From assembly GCA_002863045.1 (NCBI GenBank), contig PKDH01000056.1:1-48182 (forward strand): a stretch of DNA of 48,182 bases, in the 5' to 3' direction. Made by a program: the position numbers and the translations under genes. Under the pieces are notes generated by a model that saw nothing but the letters and a program-made list of their open reading frames with translations, did not search any database and was not told the origin of the DNA. Source of the DNA: Legionella sp. GTDB taxonomy: Bacteria; Pseudomonadota; Gammaproteobacteria; Legionellales; Legionellaceae. Shown one piece after another: positions 23,298-32,810 of this stretch (the first letter of the stretch is position 1; every line of letters begins with the position of its first letter).

Positions 23298-24710
23298 ATG
23301 AGTCAAAAAAAACATGCTTTGACCGTTTTTAGTCTAACGATGATTACGGTTGGGTCAGTTGATAGCATTCGCAACTTACCTGCGACTGCTTTATTTGGTA
23401 GTCAATTAATATTTTTCTTTTTTTTAGGAGCTATTTTTTTTCTTATCCCAACGGCATTGGTATCAGCTGAACTTGCCTCAAATACGCATATGCAAGGTGG
23501 AATATATGGTTGGGTTAAACAAGCTTTTGGTAAACATATAGGTTTTTTCGCTATATGGTTACAATGGATTGAAAATGTCATTTGGTATCCCACAATTTTG
23601 TCTTTTGTGGCTGGTACCGTTGGTTATTTAATTAACCCCACGCTTATTAATAATCCATTTTTTCTATGGGCGGTTATTATTATTGCTTTTTGGGGCGCAA
23701 CGTTTGTGAATTTAAAGGGCATGCAAAGTTCTGCTCTATTTAGCAATATTTGTGCAATTTCTGGGTTACTTTTACCCATGACCCTTATCATCAGTTTGGG
23801 GCTTGTTTGGTTATCCGGACATAATCAATCACATATTCAATTGACCTTATCTAGCATGTTGCCAAGTTTTAACGATACTTCTATGTGGGTTTCATTGACC
23901 GCGATTATGATGTCATTTTGTGGTATTGAGATTGCAACAGTTCATGCTAATGATGTGCTTAATCCACAAAAAGCTTTTCCAAAAGCACTAATGATCTCAG
24001 TCATAATTATTTTATCAACATTAATTTTAGGTTCTTTAGCCATAGCCATTGTGTTACCCCATCAGCAAATCAACTTAGTTGCGGGTATCATGCAAGCATT
24101 CCATGCATTTTTTGCGCGATATAATTTACTTTGGGTGATGCCTTTAGTGGCGCTTATGTTAATTATGGGGGGCTTAGGTGGAGTGAGTAATTGGATAATC
24201 GCTCCAACCAAAGGATTAATGGTAGCCGCACTAGATGGCAATTTACCGGAATTGTTTCAACGTCAAAATCAACATAGTGCACCAACTTTTATGTTGATTG
24301 TTCAGGCCATCATTGTGACATTGTTATCAACATTATTTTTATTTATGCCGAGTGTGAACGGCTCTTATTGGCTTTTAACGGCATTAGCTGCGCAACTTTA
24401 TATGATAATGTATCTTTTGATGTTTGCGGCTGCTATTAAGTTGCGATTGACTCAAACTATATCAGCTGGTGCTTTTCGTATACCAGGTGGTATATGGGGA
24501 TTGGTTTTAGTTGCGGGCATTGGCATGATTGGTGCGCTGATGACCCTAGTGGTGAGTTTTATACCGCCTGCTGATATTCAAATTGGTAACATCATGCATT
24601 ACGAACTTACCTTAATTTTAGGCTTAATTTTGATGTGTTTACCACCTTTTATCGGTATAAAATTTACTCAGCCAAAATCGTCTGTGGTTAATCTTGATCT
24701 AATCAATTAA
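23298..24710 (+). CDS. APC-superfamily amino acid permease or antiporter
   Basis: Inner-membrane transporter of the amino acid-polyamine-organocation superfamily. About 12 hydrophobic helices span 470 residues, with the unwound TM1 motif replaced by TVGSVDSIRNLP and a conserved SAELASNTHMQGGIYGWVKQAFG stretch after TM2. This pattern fits the glutamate/GABA-antiporter-like branch common in Legionellales and other gammaproteobacteria. The substrate cannot be determined from sequence. It stands alone between ppa and a convergent small membrane protein. Confidence 0.85.
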   Translation: MSQKKHALTVFSLTMITVGSVDSIRNLPATALFGSQLIFFFFLGAIFFLIPTALVSAELASNTHMQGGIYGWVKQAFGKHIGFFAIWLQWIENVIWYPTILSFVAGTVGYLINPTLINNPFFLWAVIIIAFWGATFVNLKGMQSSALFSNICAISGLLLPMTLIISLGLVWLSGHNQSHIQLTLSSMLPSFNDTSMWVSLTAIMMSFCGIEIATVHANDVLNPQKAFPKALMISVIIILSTLILGSLAIAIVLPHQQINLVAGIMQAFHAFFARYNLLWVMPLVALMLIMGGLGGVSNWIIAPTKGLMVAALDGNLPELFQRQNQHSAPTFMLIVQAIIVTLLSTLFLFMPSVNGSYWLLTALAAQLYMIMYLLMFAAAIKLRLTQTISAGAFRIPGGIWGLVLVAGIGMIGALMTLVVSFIPPADIQIGNIMHYELTLILGLILMCLPPFIGIKFTQPKSSVVNLDLIN

Positions 24711-24734
24711 AAGGCACTTAGTTGCGTGCCTTTT
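24709..24734. terminator. Convergent hairpin after the APC transporter
   Basis: A 9-bp perfect stem, AAAAGGCAC against GTGCCTTTT, with an eight-base loop overlaps the transporter stop codon. The A-rich left arm and T-rich right arm allow weak termination in both directions. Confidence 0.6.
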
Positions 24735-24739
24735 GATAA

Positions 24740-25045
24740 TTAAGCCTCATTTTTATTTGTAGTGCCATCAATTTTTTTATCAGTGGATGATTTAACTGGT
24801 GAAGTTTTAGCTGTATTTGTCGTGTTTTGGGATGACTTTGGAAGTGCGTTGGTTTGTACAGTAGGCACTTGGTTAGGCATAACAGCAGGGTGATGTGGCC
24901 GAAAAACGAAGTATAAAACGATCATGGCGATGACCACAATAATAAGTGCTAATAACCCTGTTTGGTCTGCGGCAGGTTCTTTAGGTGTTTCAGTCTCACG
25001 GGGTTTTGTTGTATCTTCTTCAGGTCGGTTAAAGTGATTATCCAT
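24740..25045 (-). CDS. Hypothetical single-span membrane protein
   Basis: 101 residues, no family recognised. It has an acidic, Pro/Glu/Thr-rich N-terminus (1-29), one hydrophobic segment GLLALIIVVIAMIVLYFVF (about 30-48) and a low-complexity Ser/Thr/Asn/Lys/Pro tail. The absence of positive charge before the helix and the RPHH after it suggest an N-out or signal-anchor topology that cannot be settled here. A clear AAGGAG ribosome site precedes the ATG, which supports real translation. Confidence 0.7.
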   Translation of the reverse strand: MDNHFNRPEEDTTKPRETETPKEPAADQTGLLALIIVVIAMIVLYFVFRPHHPAVMPNQVPTVQTNALPKSSQNTTNTAKTSPVKSSTDKKIDGTTNKNEA

Positions 25046-25138
25046 ATCATTTTCTCCTTCTTTAAGTAATTTAAATCATAGATGATGAATCATAAATTTT
25101 CCAAATTTTTATTTAAATAGGATGTTAAAACTACAAAC

Positions 25139-25648
25139 ATGCACGAAATAATTCATTCATTACGTAGCCGGCTGCCGGAGTTAGAATGGCATTTAAGCAA
25201 ACTTAGCGCCCAAGTTTTGCCAATTTTATATGCAAGTCAGTTATTTGGTTTACCAAGTGATGCTTCTTATACTCACTGCATTGCCCAAATTGAATGGGAT
25301 ATAGAGCGCTTAGAAAAACCTTTAACAATTAAAATGCAACATTATTTGGTTAAGAGAATTCAACAAAAAATTAATTTTTTAGTCAAAATTTGCCTGGTGT
25401 TAGATAAAAAATCTTCTGAAGCAATTAAGAATATTGTTTTGGAAGGTTGTATGACTCCGCAACAACGTCAGCAGTTGATATATGAAATATGGCAAACATT
25501 AATAAAACAAGAACAAGCGCTTATTGAAGCCAAGCAATACCTGCCTTCATCGATTAAACAAGCTAAATTAGCAGAAGACTTAAATTTGTTACGACAAAAA
25601 AGAATCAATGCTCAAAAAATGTATGAGAATTTAACATCTATCCGCTAA
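25139..25648 (+). CDS. Hypothetical helical protein, possibly PriC-like
   Basis: 169 residues, predicted almost entirely alpha-helical, Gln/Lys/Leu-rich with no membrane segment. The C-terminal half has heptad-like spacing (about residues 105-165: QQRQQLIYEIW, QEQALIEAKQYL, LAEDLNLLRQKR). This recalls primosomal replication protein PriC in length and in the pattern of the C-terminal helices, but the similarity is by eye and weak. Its 3' end overlaps the convergent N-formylglutamate amidohydrolase homologue by 18 bases. Confidence 0.6.
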   Translation: MHEIIHSLRSRLPELEWHLSKLSAQVLPILYASQLFGLPSDASYTHCIAQIEWDIERLEKPLTIKMQHYLVKRIQQKINFLVKICLVLDKKSSEAIKNIVLEGCMTPQQRQQLIYEIWQTLIKQEQALIEAKQYLPSSIKQAKLAEDLNLLRQKRINAQKMYENLTSIR

Positions 25649-26350
25649 ATTTAGATAGATGGTTTGTGCTAAAGGCAATATTAAATCTTGGGCGATAAGA
25701 TGGCACGCTTTTTTTGAGCTTAACAAAGCTTGGTTTATTTCAAGTTCGATGCCAATGTAATCTTGTTCACTAAATAACGTACGAAGTGTTGTGGTTAGGC
25801 CATCATCATAACCGTTATAAGGGTAATTCAAACGTGTGATTAAGCGAGTATTTTGCTGCAATTGTTCTTGCCATTGATACGCGAATTGTTGTTCAAAACG
25901 ACGCGTAAAATCACCCAATATTCCTAGATCATTTTGCCGTTTTAGGCCATTTAATTTTGGCGTGAAACTATGAATTGATAGATGCAACACCGGCGTGTGG
26001 GCTTGAATTAATTGATAAATTGATTGGGTAATTTGCGCACGATAAGGCAAATAATAATGTGTCACTAATGTACGTTTTTTAGCAGACGAAAGTTTTTTGC
26101 TGATAAAGGAAAAACAAGTTGGGTGATAAAGACTACGATTCATGTCAATCAGTAAACGACTGATATCAGCTTTAAATAAAGGGGCGCGTAAACATTGGCT
26201 TAAATATTGTGCAATTTCTAATGCACCTATATCTAAAGCCTGATGGGTTGAGAGTATGGCTTTATAATAGGGCAAGATATCAGGCAAAAAGGCTTTAGGA
26301 ATGGTATTAACCGCATGTTCACATGTAAAAAGTAATTGCCATTTTTTCAT
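25631..26350 (-). CDS. N-formylglutamate amidohydrolase family protein
   Basis: 239 residues with the family's N-terminal FTCEHAVNTIP motif (CEH probably binds metal), an early D in HQALDIGA, LLIDMNRS, the SIHSF histidine region and a late IGIELEINQALL segment. Characterised relatives (HutG) remove formyl from N-formylglutamate, but there is no histidine-degradation gene nearby. It is the last gene of a four-gene operon, and its ATG overlaps the previous stop (ATGA), so an amide-cleaving or deprotecting role in that pathway is more likely. An in-frame start at 26377 is possible but less likely. Confidence 0.85.
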   Translation of the reverse strand: MKKWQLLFTCEHAVNTIPKAFLPDILPYYKAILSTHQALDIGALEIAQYLSQCLRAPLFKADISRLLIDMNRSLYHPTCFSFISKKLSSAKKRTLVTHYYLPYRAQITQSIYQLIQAHTPVLHLSIHSFTPKLNGLKRQNDLGILGDFTRRFEQQFAYQWQEQLQQNTRLITRLNYPYNGYDDGLTTTLRTLFSEQDYIGIELEINQALLSSKKACHLIAQDLILPLAQTIYLNLADRC

Positions 26351-27561
26351 ACAAACAAACTGTTGTTGGTTAAGCAATCCGCCAATTTATTGTATAAATC
26401 AAATAATTTATAAGGTGCATTCATACGATTGTAGGATTTGATTAAACGCTCACTTAAGCTGCCAAAACGTAATATATGTTCTAGTGCAAGCTGACTATCT
26501 CTATCTAATTCATGACTGATTTGTTCAATAAGTTTGGCCCAAACTTGACGACAATTGCTAAGAGGCGCTAACTGCCATTGTCTAAATAATTCAGCATCAT
26601 CAATGGGCGCTTGAAACCCGTACAAAAGATTTTTATCGTAAAGAGTTTTTAAACGTTGAGTGGGACAAGGGTGTTCTAAAAAATAAGGTTTATTCTGCCA
26701 ATGTTTTAAAATGGCAAATATTGCTTTGGCAATCGCAATATCAGCTTGTACACACTCTTGAGCGTCAAGTAGACGAATTTCAATAGCTTTTTGTGCAAAT
26801 TTAGCAATAGCACCACGCGAATTTAGCCATTCATGTTGTAAAAGCCCTTTTGGGTCAAAAGGTGCAATGGCTTGATACATTGGCTGTAGAATTTGATGTT
26901 GGTAGGCCAGTTCAGAATCGACAAACTCAGGAATGATGTCACCTGTAATAAGTGGTATGCGTTGTTGATTGGTTTGATAAAAAGCCAGTCGGTTACTAAG
27001 CTTGCCAGTTAAAACGCCTTCTAAAAAAGGCGAGCTTGCGCTAAGTGCCGGCAAAATCGGCAAAATCAGACGTATGGCATTATGTAGTTTGGCAAAATCT
27101 TCATCGCTTATAAAGGGCAAATTAATATGCATGCTTTGCAGGTTTGACCATCCATGACCTTGGCAATTAAAAATGGTGTCATATTGTTGATAGATATCTT
27201 TTTGACCATAAGGCCAACGTTTGGTTTCAGTAAAAGGATTCATCCAAGGATGTGCGCCTGAGGGCAATAGTCTTAAATTATGCTGGGTTAATAGGGGTTC
27301 GATGGCATGCAAAGCGTTTTGAAAAAAGGAGGCAATAGGGGCAAATGGGGCAACAGGGCCATTATTTTTTAACTCTAAAACATGCATAACCAGCTCATTA
27401 CTTAAAGCCATATTACCAAGTTTAACTTCATCAAAATTATCCTCATCGGACAATGCTTTTAAAATCAGGTCACTTTTAGGTGAAATTGCTAATGTGTTAG
27501 CTTCAACCAGCATATATTCAATCTCAAGACCCATAACTGAAAAAAGTGTGTATTCAGACAT
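26347..27561 (-). CDS. GCS2-type carboxylate-amine ligase (glutamate-cysteine ligase family 2-like)
   Basis: 404 residues from ATG 27561. The N-terminus has the GCS-type strand VMGLEIEYMLV, where conserved glutamates bind metal and ATP. There is also an LPSGAHPWMNP motif, a SMHINLPF strand and a C-terminal IEIRLLDAQECVQADIAI segment, all expected of this fold. Members join a carboxylate to an amine using ATP. The real substrates are unknown, since this is not the housekeeping GshA. The start overlaps the upstream ATP-grasp gene by eight bases; ATG 27567 is an equally possible start. Confidence 0.85.
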   Translation of the reverse strand: MSEYTLFSVMGLEIEYMLVEANTLAISPKSDLILKALSDEDNFDEVKLGNMALSNELVMHVLELKNNGPVAPFAPIASFFQNALHAIEPLLTQHNLRLLPSGAHPWMNPFTETKRWPYGQKDIYQQYDTIFNCQGHGWSNLQSMHINLPFISDEDFAKLHNAIRLILPILPALSASSPFLEGVLTGKLSNRLAFYQTNQQRIPLITGDIIPEFVDSELAYQHQILQPMYQAIAPFDPKGLLQHEWLNSRGAIAKFAQKAIEIRLLDAQECVQADIAIAKAIFAILKHWQNKPYFLEHPCPTQRLKTLYDKNLLYGFQAPIDDAELFRQWQLAPLSNCRQVWAKLIEQISHELDRDSQLALEHILRFGSLSERLIKSYNRMNAPYKLFDLYNKLADCLTNNSLFV

Positions 27562-29011
27562 ACCCATGTTTCCGACGAATACGCTGTAGAAAAACATTCA
27601 TAATTTGATGGTATAAAGCATCACCTAACATTTTATCTTCAATACCAAAATCAATATTAGGATTATCATTTATCTCAATAACATAATGTTTATCAGCATA
27701 ACTTTTAATATCAACGCCATACAAGCCATCGCCAATCAGTTTGGTCGCCTTTAACGCCACTTTTAAAACACCTTCAGGAATATCATGAATTGGTATGGTG
27801 TCATATTTACCTTCACGATGTTCTTTATCCGCCTCCCAGTTATAAATTTGCCAATGATTTTCAGCCATAAAATAGCGGCAGGCAAAGATAGCTTTGTTAT
27901 CCAATATACCAATACGCCAATCAAATTCAGTGGGAATAAAAGGCTGTACTAGTACTAAGTCAGATGTTTTAAAAAATTGTGTTAAACATTTTTGTAAATG
28001 TTTTTTGCTTTCAATTTTAATCACCCCTTGTGAAAAAGCACTGTCTGGTTTTTTTAAAACACATGGATAGTCGATATGAGGTGTGGTTTTATCATACTTA
28101 CTTAGTAAAACTGTTGGTGGGGTAAGCACTTGATGAGTGCGCAAAAGCTCAGCTAGATAAACTTTATTACCACATTTTACGATAGACTGAGGGTCATCAA
28201 TGACGACTAAATTTTCTTGGGTGCCAAAGCGTGCCATACGATAGGTGTAATGATCAACGGCTGTGGTTGCTCGTATAAATAACGCATCGTATTCAGCGAT
28301 GTTTTTAAAATCAGTTTTTTCAATAAAATCAACATTTAAGCCAAGCTCTTCACCCACATGCGCAAAGTTACTTAAAGCTTTTTTATTAGAAGGCGCATTG
28401 CCTTCGTTGGGGTCAGTTAAAATCGCCAAATCATGAAAGCGTTGTTTTTTCTTCCAACTAAAAAAGCGCTTTTTAGATAAATATTCTATTGCAGCTTGTT
28501 TCATGAAATCAGTGTGTTGTCGTGGAACATCAGCAGGTGCTAAACAATGAAGATGCTTAATATGCCATTGCTTTTTTTTCTCTAATTCGAAACGCATTAA
28601 CGGTAGCGGAAAAAGATTATGTAATTTTTTAGCCAAACAAGCATGTCTTTTAGCTAAATTTTGACCAAAATAAACGCTTAATGTAAAACTATCAGCGCGT
28701 ATATCATGTAAGCTATGTTCAATTTCATCTTCCACTTCTTGTGAGATAAGTTTAGTTAGTCGATTATTTAAAACATCTTGTAAATGATGGACTGATGGAA
28801 TGGCCTTATGATCGCGCGCATGAGCTAACAGTGAGACATAATAGCCAATGGTTTGATGTTGATAAGATTGACAAAGGTTAATGACTCTTAGGGACTTGTT
28901 TTGGTTATACCGATCGTTTAATAAATAATCAGATGCATGTACAACGGATGAAACCAAAGAAGTTAAAAAATTCCAACTGATAAGATCATCGGTCACAATG
29001 ATGGTTTGCAT
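27554..29011 (-). CDS. RimK-like ATP-grasp ligase with N-terminal RLAN-type domain
   Basis: 485 residues. The first ~200 residues (starting MQTIIVTDDLISW) resemble the RimK-like ATP-grasp N-terminal domain. The C-terminal ~280 form an ATP-grasp domain: PCVLKKPDSAFSQGV (ATP lysine region), VLVQPFIPTEFDWRIGILDN, and the metal-binding GVDIKSYADKHYVIEINDNPN. RimK relatives add amino acids to protein or peptide C-termini. The start overlaps the peptidase gene by 26 bases and the end overlaps the GCS2 gene, which implies tight coupling. The acceptor is unknown. Confidence 0.88.
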   Translation of the reverse strand: MQTIIVTDDLISWNFLTSLVSSVVHASDYLLNDRYNQNKSLRVINLCQSYQHQTIGYYVSLLAHARDHKAIPSVHHLQDVLNNRLTKLISQEVEDEIEHSLHDIRADSFTLSVYFGQNLAKRHACLAKKLHNLFPLPLMRFELEKKKQWHIKHLHCLAPADVPRQHTDFMKQAAIEYLSKKRFFSWKKKQRFHDLAILTDPNEGNAPSNKKALSNFAHVGEELGLNVDFIEKTDFKNIAEYDALFIRATTAVDHYTYRMARFGTQENLVVIDDPQSIVKCGNKVYLAELLRTHQVLTPPTVLLSKYDKTTPHIDYPCVLKKPDSAFSQGVIKIESKKHLQKCLTQFFKTSDLVLVQPFIPTEFDWRIGILDNKAIFACRYFMAENHWQIYNWEADKEHREGKYDTIPIHDIPEGVLKVALKATKLIGDGLYGVDIKSYADKHYVIEINDNPNIDFGIEDKMLGDALYHQIMNVFLQRIRRKHGYV

Positions 29012-29726
29012 GCTTATCCTTAGGCTCAATGATTAATAAATTGGCATCATAGGTTAGTACACCAAGCATAATGGCGTTAATTAGGCGGTCGATACTAACT
29101 TTATAGTAATTGTCATGGGAAAGTGGATTTTCGCGATGAGGGTCGGCAACGATGACATTGTTACGCTCAGCTTCATAACCGCATAAAACGACAAAGTGGC
29201 CACAAGGTGTGCCACGAATGTCATCATAAAAACTACGGCCAAAATTATCAAAACGCTCGCGTGCACTTTGGTAAAGATAAGTAGCGCTAAGCCCAGTTAA
29301 GATAGGCAAACCCCGTTTGAAGTAGGTATTAAATAGCGCCAAATTTAGGGTGTGAAAGCAAATTTCACCACCTGCTTGTAGATAATCAAGATACGCTTGA
29401 CTTGCATGCACTATGCCCCGAGTACGTTTATGTTTCATTTGTGCTTGTAATTTAGCCATTAATAGTTGAGTGCAGGCTTGACTGTCTTTAAACCAAGTAG
29501 GATCAAATAGCGTGACATTATTAACATAAAGAGTAGTTTTAAAACCTTGATACAAGGCATGTTTGCCCAAAAGTGACGCAAGCGTACCGCCTGATAAAGA
29601 GCGCTCTACCGTATTAACAACATCTTCAAGCGCACAATTTGTACCAAAATAGCGATAGATGGCATGTAAACTTGTCGGTCCACAAGTCTCATCGTCAGGT
29701 TGAGTATGTATGGCTAAATTTATCAT
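28986..29726 (-). CDS. C39-like cysteine peptidase
   Basis: 246 residues, papain-fold peptidase of the C39-like group. The catalytic set is visible: Q9 and C15 in HTQPDDETCGPTSL, H177 in CGHFVVLCGYE and D195 in VADPH. There is no signal peptide, membrane domain or ABC exporter domain, so it is a free cytoplasmic enzyme rather than a bacteriocin-processing transporter. It is the first gene of the operon with the ATP-grasp, GCS2 and amidohydrolase genes. No good ribosome site is seen before ATG 29726, but this start places the catalytic Cys correctly. Confidence 0.85.
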   Translation of the reverse strand: MINLAIHTQPDDETCGPTSLHAIYRYFGTNCALEDVVNTVERSLSGGTLASLLGKHALYQGFKTTLYVNNVTLFDPTWFKDSQACTQLLMAKLQAQMKHKRTRGIVHASQAYLDYLQAGGEICFHTLNLALFNTYFKRGLPILTGLSATYLYQSARERFDNFGRSFYDDIRGTPCGHFVVLCGYEAERNNVIVADPHRENPLSHDNYYKVSIDRLINAIMLGVLTYDANLLIIEPKDKHANHHCDR

Positions 29727-29905
29727 ACGATTTTTTTATAAAGACTATCTTTAAAAGCTAGTGGTGGTTTTAAGATTTGTCAAAAAGGTTTGTATGGTTC
29801 ATAAAATGCTTAAAAATTTAGGTGAAGTCATGAAAATGAATATTTAAATGCGAATAGTTTTGTTACCATCGTATATTTTTTAGCCTTATCTTAAGGACAT
29901 TTTTT

Positions 29906-32725
29906 ATGCATGAAATTAGCATTCGTGGTGCTCGAACTCATAACCTTAAGAACATCGATGTAACCCTGCCTCGCGATAAATTTATTGTCATCACCGGTTT
30001 ATCAGGCTCAGGTAAATCATCCCTAGCTTTTGATACGTTGTATGCCGAAGGGCAGCGTCGCTATGTTGAATCATTATCAGCCTATGCCCGTCAATTTTTA
30101 TCGATGATGGAAAAACCTGAAGTAGATGCCATTGAGGGATTATCCCCAGCAATTTCTATCGAACAAAAAGCCACCTCGCATAACCCACGCTCAACAGTTG
30201 GAACCATCACCGAAATCTATGATTACTTACGTTTGCTCTACGCTCGTGTAGGTGAACCCTTTTGTCCCAATCATCATCTGCCATTAAAAGCGCAGACCAT
30301 AAGCCAAATGGTTGATTATGTTGTGTCTTTACCCTTGGAGAGTAAAGCGATGATTTTGGCGCCAGTGGTGCGTGAACGCAAAGGAGAATATGTACAATTG
30401 CTACAACAACTGCAAGCGCAAGGTTTTGTACGTGCGCGAATTGATGGGCAATTGTATGAGCTAGATGCGCCCCCTAAATTAGCTTTAAGAAAAAAACATA
30501 CCATTGAAGTAGTTGTTGACCGTTTTAAAATACGTGCTGATTTAGCCCAGCGATTAAGCGAATCGTTTGAAACAGCTTTAAATTTAGCGGATGGATTAGC
30601 CATAGTGGTCTCGCTAGATGAAGCTTTTAAAGACATTACTTTTTCGGCAAAATTTGCCTGTCATGAGTGTGGTTATAGTCTGGCTGCACTAGAGCCACGA
30701 TTATTTTCTTTTAATAATCCACTGGGTGCGTGCAGTACTTGCGATGGGTTAGGAGTTGACCAATTTTTTGATGTCAATCGCATTGTGCCTAATCAAGCTT
30801 TGAGTTTGGCGCAAGGCGCTATTCGCGGTTGGGGCAAAGAATCAATGTTTTTTTACCCGTTATTACAGTCTTTAGCTAAGCACTATGAATTTGACTTAAC
30901 CAAACCTTTTGGTGAGTTAACAGATGATATTCAAACCATTATTCTGCATGGCAGTAAGGATATTATTGAGTTTCGCTACCTTAAAGCTCATGGTGGCTAT
31001 GTCACACGCCGACATGCTTTTAAAGGCGTTATCCCGTTGATGGAAAAACGCTATCATGAATCTGAATCAGAAAGTGTGCGTGAAGAACTAGCCAAATATT
31101 TATCTTCTCGACCTTGTGTGATGTGTCAAGGCGCACGTTTACAAGAAGCTGCACGTCATGTATTTATTGCGGACAAAAGCTTACCTGAAATTGCCGCGCT
31201 CCCTATTGAAACTGCGTTTAATTTTTTCAAACAGCTGAGTCTAAGTGGTTCTCGTGCCGCAATTGCCGCTAAAATTACCAAAGAAATTATGGAGCGCTTG
31301 GGCTTTTTAATTAATGTAGGACTTGATTACTTATCGCTTACACGTAGTGCCGAGACCCTATCAGGTGGTGAGGCGCAACGTATTCGCCTGGCCAGTCAAA
31401 TTGGTTCAGGCTTAGTCGGAGTGATGTATATTCTAGATGAACCTTCTATTGGTTTGCATCAGCGAGATAATGAACGCTTATTAAAAACACTGACCCATTT
31501 GCGTGATATTGGTAATACCGTTATTGTGGTCGAACACGATGAAGAGGCTATTCTAGCGGCTGATTACGTGCTTGACATTGGCCCAGGTGCTGGGGTACAC
31601 GGTGGACATATCGTGGCTGCGGGTACGCCACATGATATTATGAAAAATACACAATCACTCACAGGCCAATATCTGGCTGGAACCCAAACCATTGCCATAC
31701 CAGCTACGCGTGTGCCTTTTGATAAAAAAGCGGTGCTACAATTAAAACATGTGACTTGTAATAACTTAAATAAAATTAGTGTTGCCATTCCACTTGGGTT
31801 ATTGACGTGTGTAACTGGGGTCTCAGGGTCTGGTAAATCAAGTCTTATAAATGATACGTTATATCCGCTTGCCGCAAACGCACTTAATCGGGCCAATTTA
31901 TTAGTTAAAAGCCGGCTAACTGATATCAAAGGTTTAGAATTATGCGATAAAGTCATTGATATTGACCAAAGTCCTATTGGGCGCACGCCACGCTCTAATC
32001 CTGCAACCTATACAGGCTTATTTACGCCCATTCGTGAGTTATTTTCTAATACCCCTGAGGCTCGTATGCGTGGCTATCAACCTGGACGATTTAGCTTTAA
32101 TGTCAAAGGAGGGCGCTGCGAAGCCTGCCAAGGTGATGGTTTAATCAAAGTAGAAATGCATTTTTTACCTGATATTTATGTGTCTTGTGATGTTTGCCAG
32201 GGTAAACGCTATAATCGTGAAACACTGGATATTCATTACAAAGGCAAAACCATTCATGAAGTGTTGGATTTAACGGTCGAAGATGCTCGTATTTTTTTCG
32301 AGGCCATTCCGGTCATTGCGCGCAAATGTCAAACTTTAATGGATGTGGGTTTGGCTTATATTCGGTTAGGGCAAAGCGCTGTGACGCTTTCAGGTGGTGA
32401 GGCGCAGCGTATTAAACTGGCACGCGAGTTATCTAAACGTGGTACTGGTAAAACACTTTATATTTTAGATGAGCCTACCACAGGCTTACATTTTCATGAT
32501 GTTAAACAATTGCTTAGTGTGTTATTTAGATTGCGCGATCAGGGTAATACCATCCTTGTTATAGAACATAATCTAGATGTGATTAAAACGGCAGACTGGA
32601 TAATTGATTTAGGCCCGGAGGGCGGTAGTAAGGGAGGTAAGATTGTAGCAACTGGTACGCCTGAAACCATTTCCGCGTGCCCAGCATCCCACACCGGGCG
32701 ATTTTTAAAGCCTTTGCTCGCTTAA
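29906..32725 (+). CDS. uvrA: UvrABC excision nuclease subunit A
   Basis: Damage-recognition ATPase of nucleotide excision repair. The 939 residues hold two ABC modules: the first Walker [20 protein letters not shown] near residue 32 and the second [18 protein letters not shown] near residue 640, each with an LSGGEAQRI signature and a [12 protein letters not shown] Walker B. Zinc-finger cysteines are seen in CHECGYS/CSTCDG and [19 protein letters not shown] saw no LexA-type operator in the 179-base upstream gap. The gene is monocistronic and diverges from the peptidase operon. Confidence 0.97.
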   Translation: MHEISIRGARTHNLKNIDVTLPRDKFIVITGLSGSGKSSLAFDTLYAEGQRRYVESLSAYARQFLSMMEKPEVDAIEGLSPAISIEQKATSHNPRSTVGTITEIYDYLRLLYARVGEPFCPNHHLPLKAQTISQMVDYVVSLPLESKAMILAPVVRERKGEYVQLLQQLQAQGFVRARIDGQLYELDAPPKLALRKKHTIEVVVDRFKIRADLAQRLSESFETALNLADGLAIVVSLDEAFKDITFSAKFACHECGYSLAALEPRLFSFNNPLGACSTCDGLGVDQFFDVNRIVPNQALSLAQGAIRGWGKESMFFYPLLQSLAKHYEFDLTKPFGELTDDIQTIILHGSKDIIEFRYLKAHGGYVTRRHAFKGVIPLMEKRYHESESESVREELAKYLSSRPCVMCQGARLQEAARHVFIADKSLPEIAALPIETAFNFFKQLSLSGSRAAIAAKITKEIMERLGFLINVGLDYLSLTRSAETLSGGEAQRIRLASQIGSGLVGVMYILDEPSIGLHQRDNERLLKTLTHLRDIGNTVIVVEHDEEAILAADYVLDIGPGAGVHGGHIVAAGTPHDIMKNTQSLTGQYLAGTQTIAIPATRVPFDKKAVLQLKHVTCNNLNKISVAIPLGLLTCVTGVSGSGKSSLINDTLYPLAANALNRANLLVKSRLTDIKGLELCDKVIDIDQSPIGRTPRSNPATYTGLFTPIRELFSNTPEARMRGYQPGRFSFNVKGGRCEACQGDGLIKVEMHFLPDIYVSCDVCQGKRYNRETLDIHYKGKTIHEVLDLTVEDARIFFEAIPVIARKCQTLMDVGLAYIRLGQSAVTLSGGEAQRIKLARELSKRGTGKTLYILDEPTTGLHFHDVKQLLSVLFRLRDQGNTILVIEHNLDVIKTADWIIDLGPEGGSKGGKIVATGTPETISACPASHTGRFLKPLLA

Positions 32726-32729
32726 TTTT

Positions 32730-32776
32730 GAGGATGGCTCATCATGACAGCTACCCTCGGTATAGAGCCATTCCTC
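32730..32776. repeat. Inverted repeat downstream of uvrA
   Basis: GAGGATGGCTC (32730-32740) pairs with GAGCCATTCCTC (32765-32776) with a single bulged base and a 24-base loop. It lies between the convergent ends of uvrA and the next minus-strand gene. It lacks a T tract, so it is more likely a 3'-end stabilising stem than a classical terminator. Confidence 0.5.
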
Positions 32777-32810
32777 GCGACATTGGCTATCAAAAACCCG
32801 AATTGTTCAA

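Noticed and set aside
25631..26350. Assignment of the amidohydrolase as HutG of histidine degradation
   Set aside because: No hut genes are nearby, and the gene is translationally coupled to ligases, so only the family name is used.
29727..29905. LexA/SOS operator before uvrA
   Set aside because: No CTG-N10-CAG-type palindrome was found in the gap, and Legionella-type bacteria are known to lack LexA.
31564..31986. Minus-strand frame of 140 codons inside uvrA
   Set aside because: It lies wholly antisense to the conserved second ABC module, with no start signal or family-like sequence.
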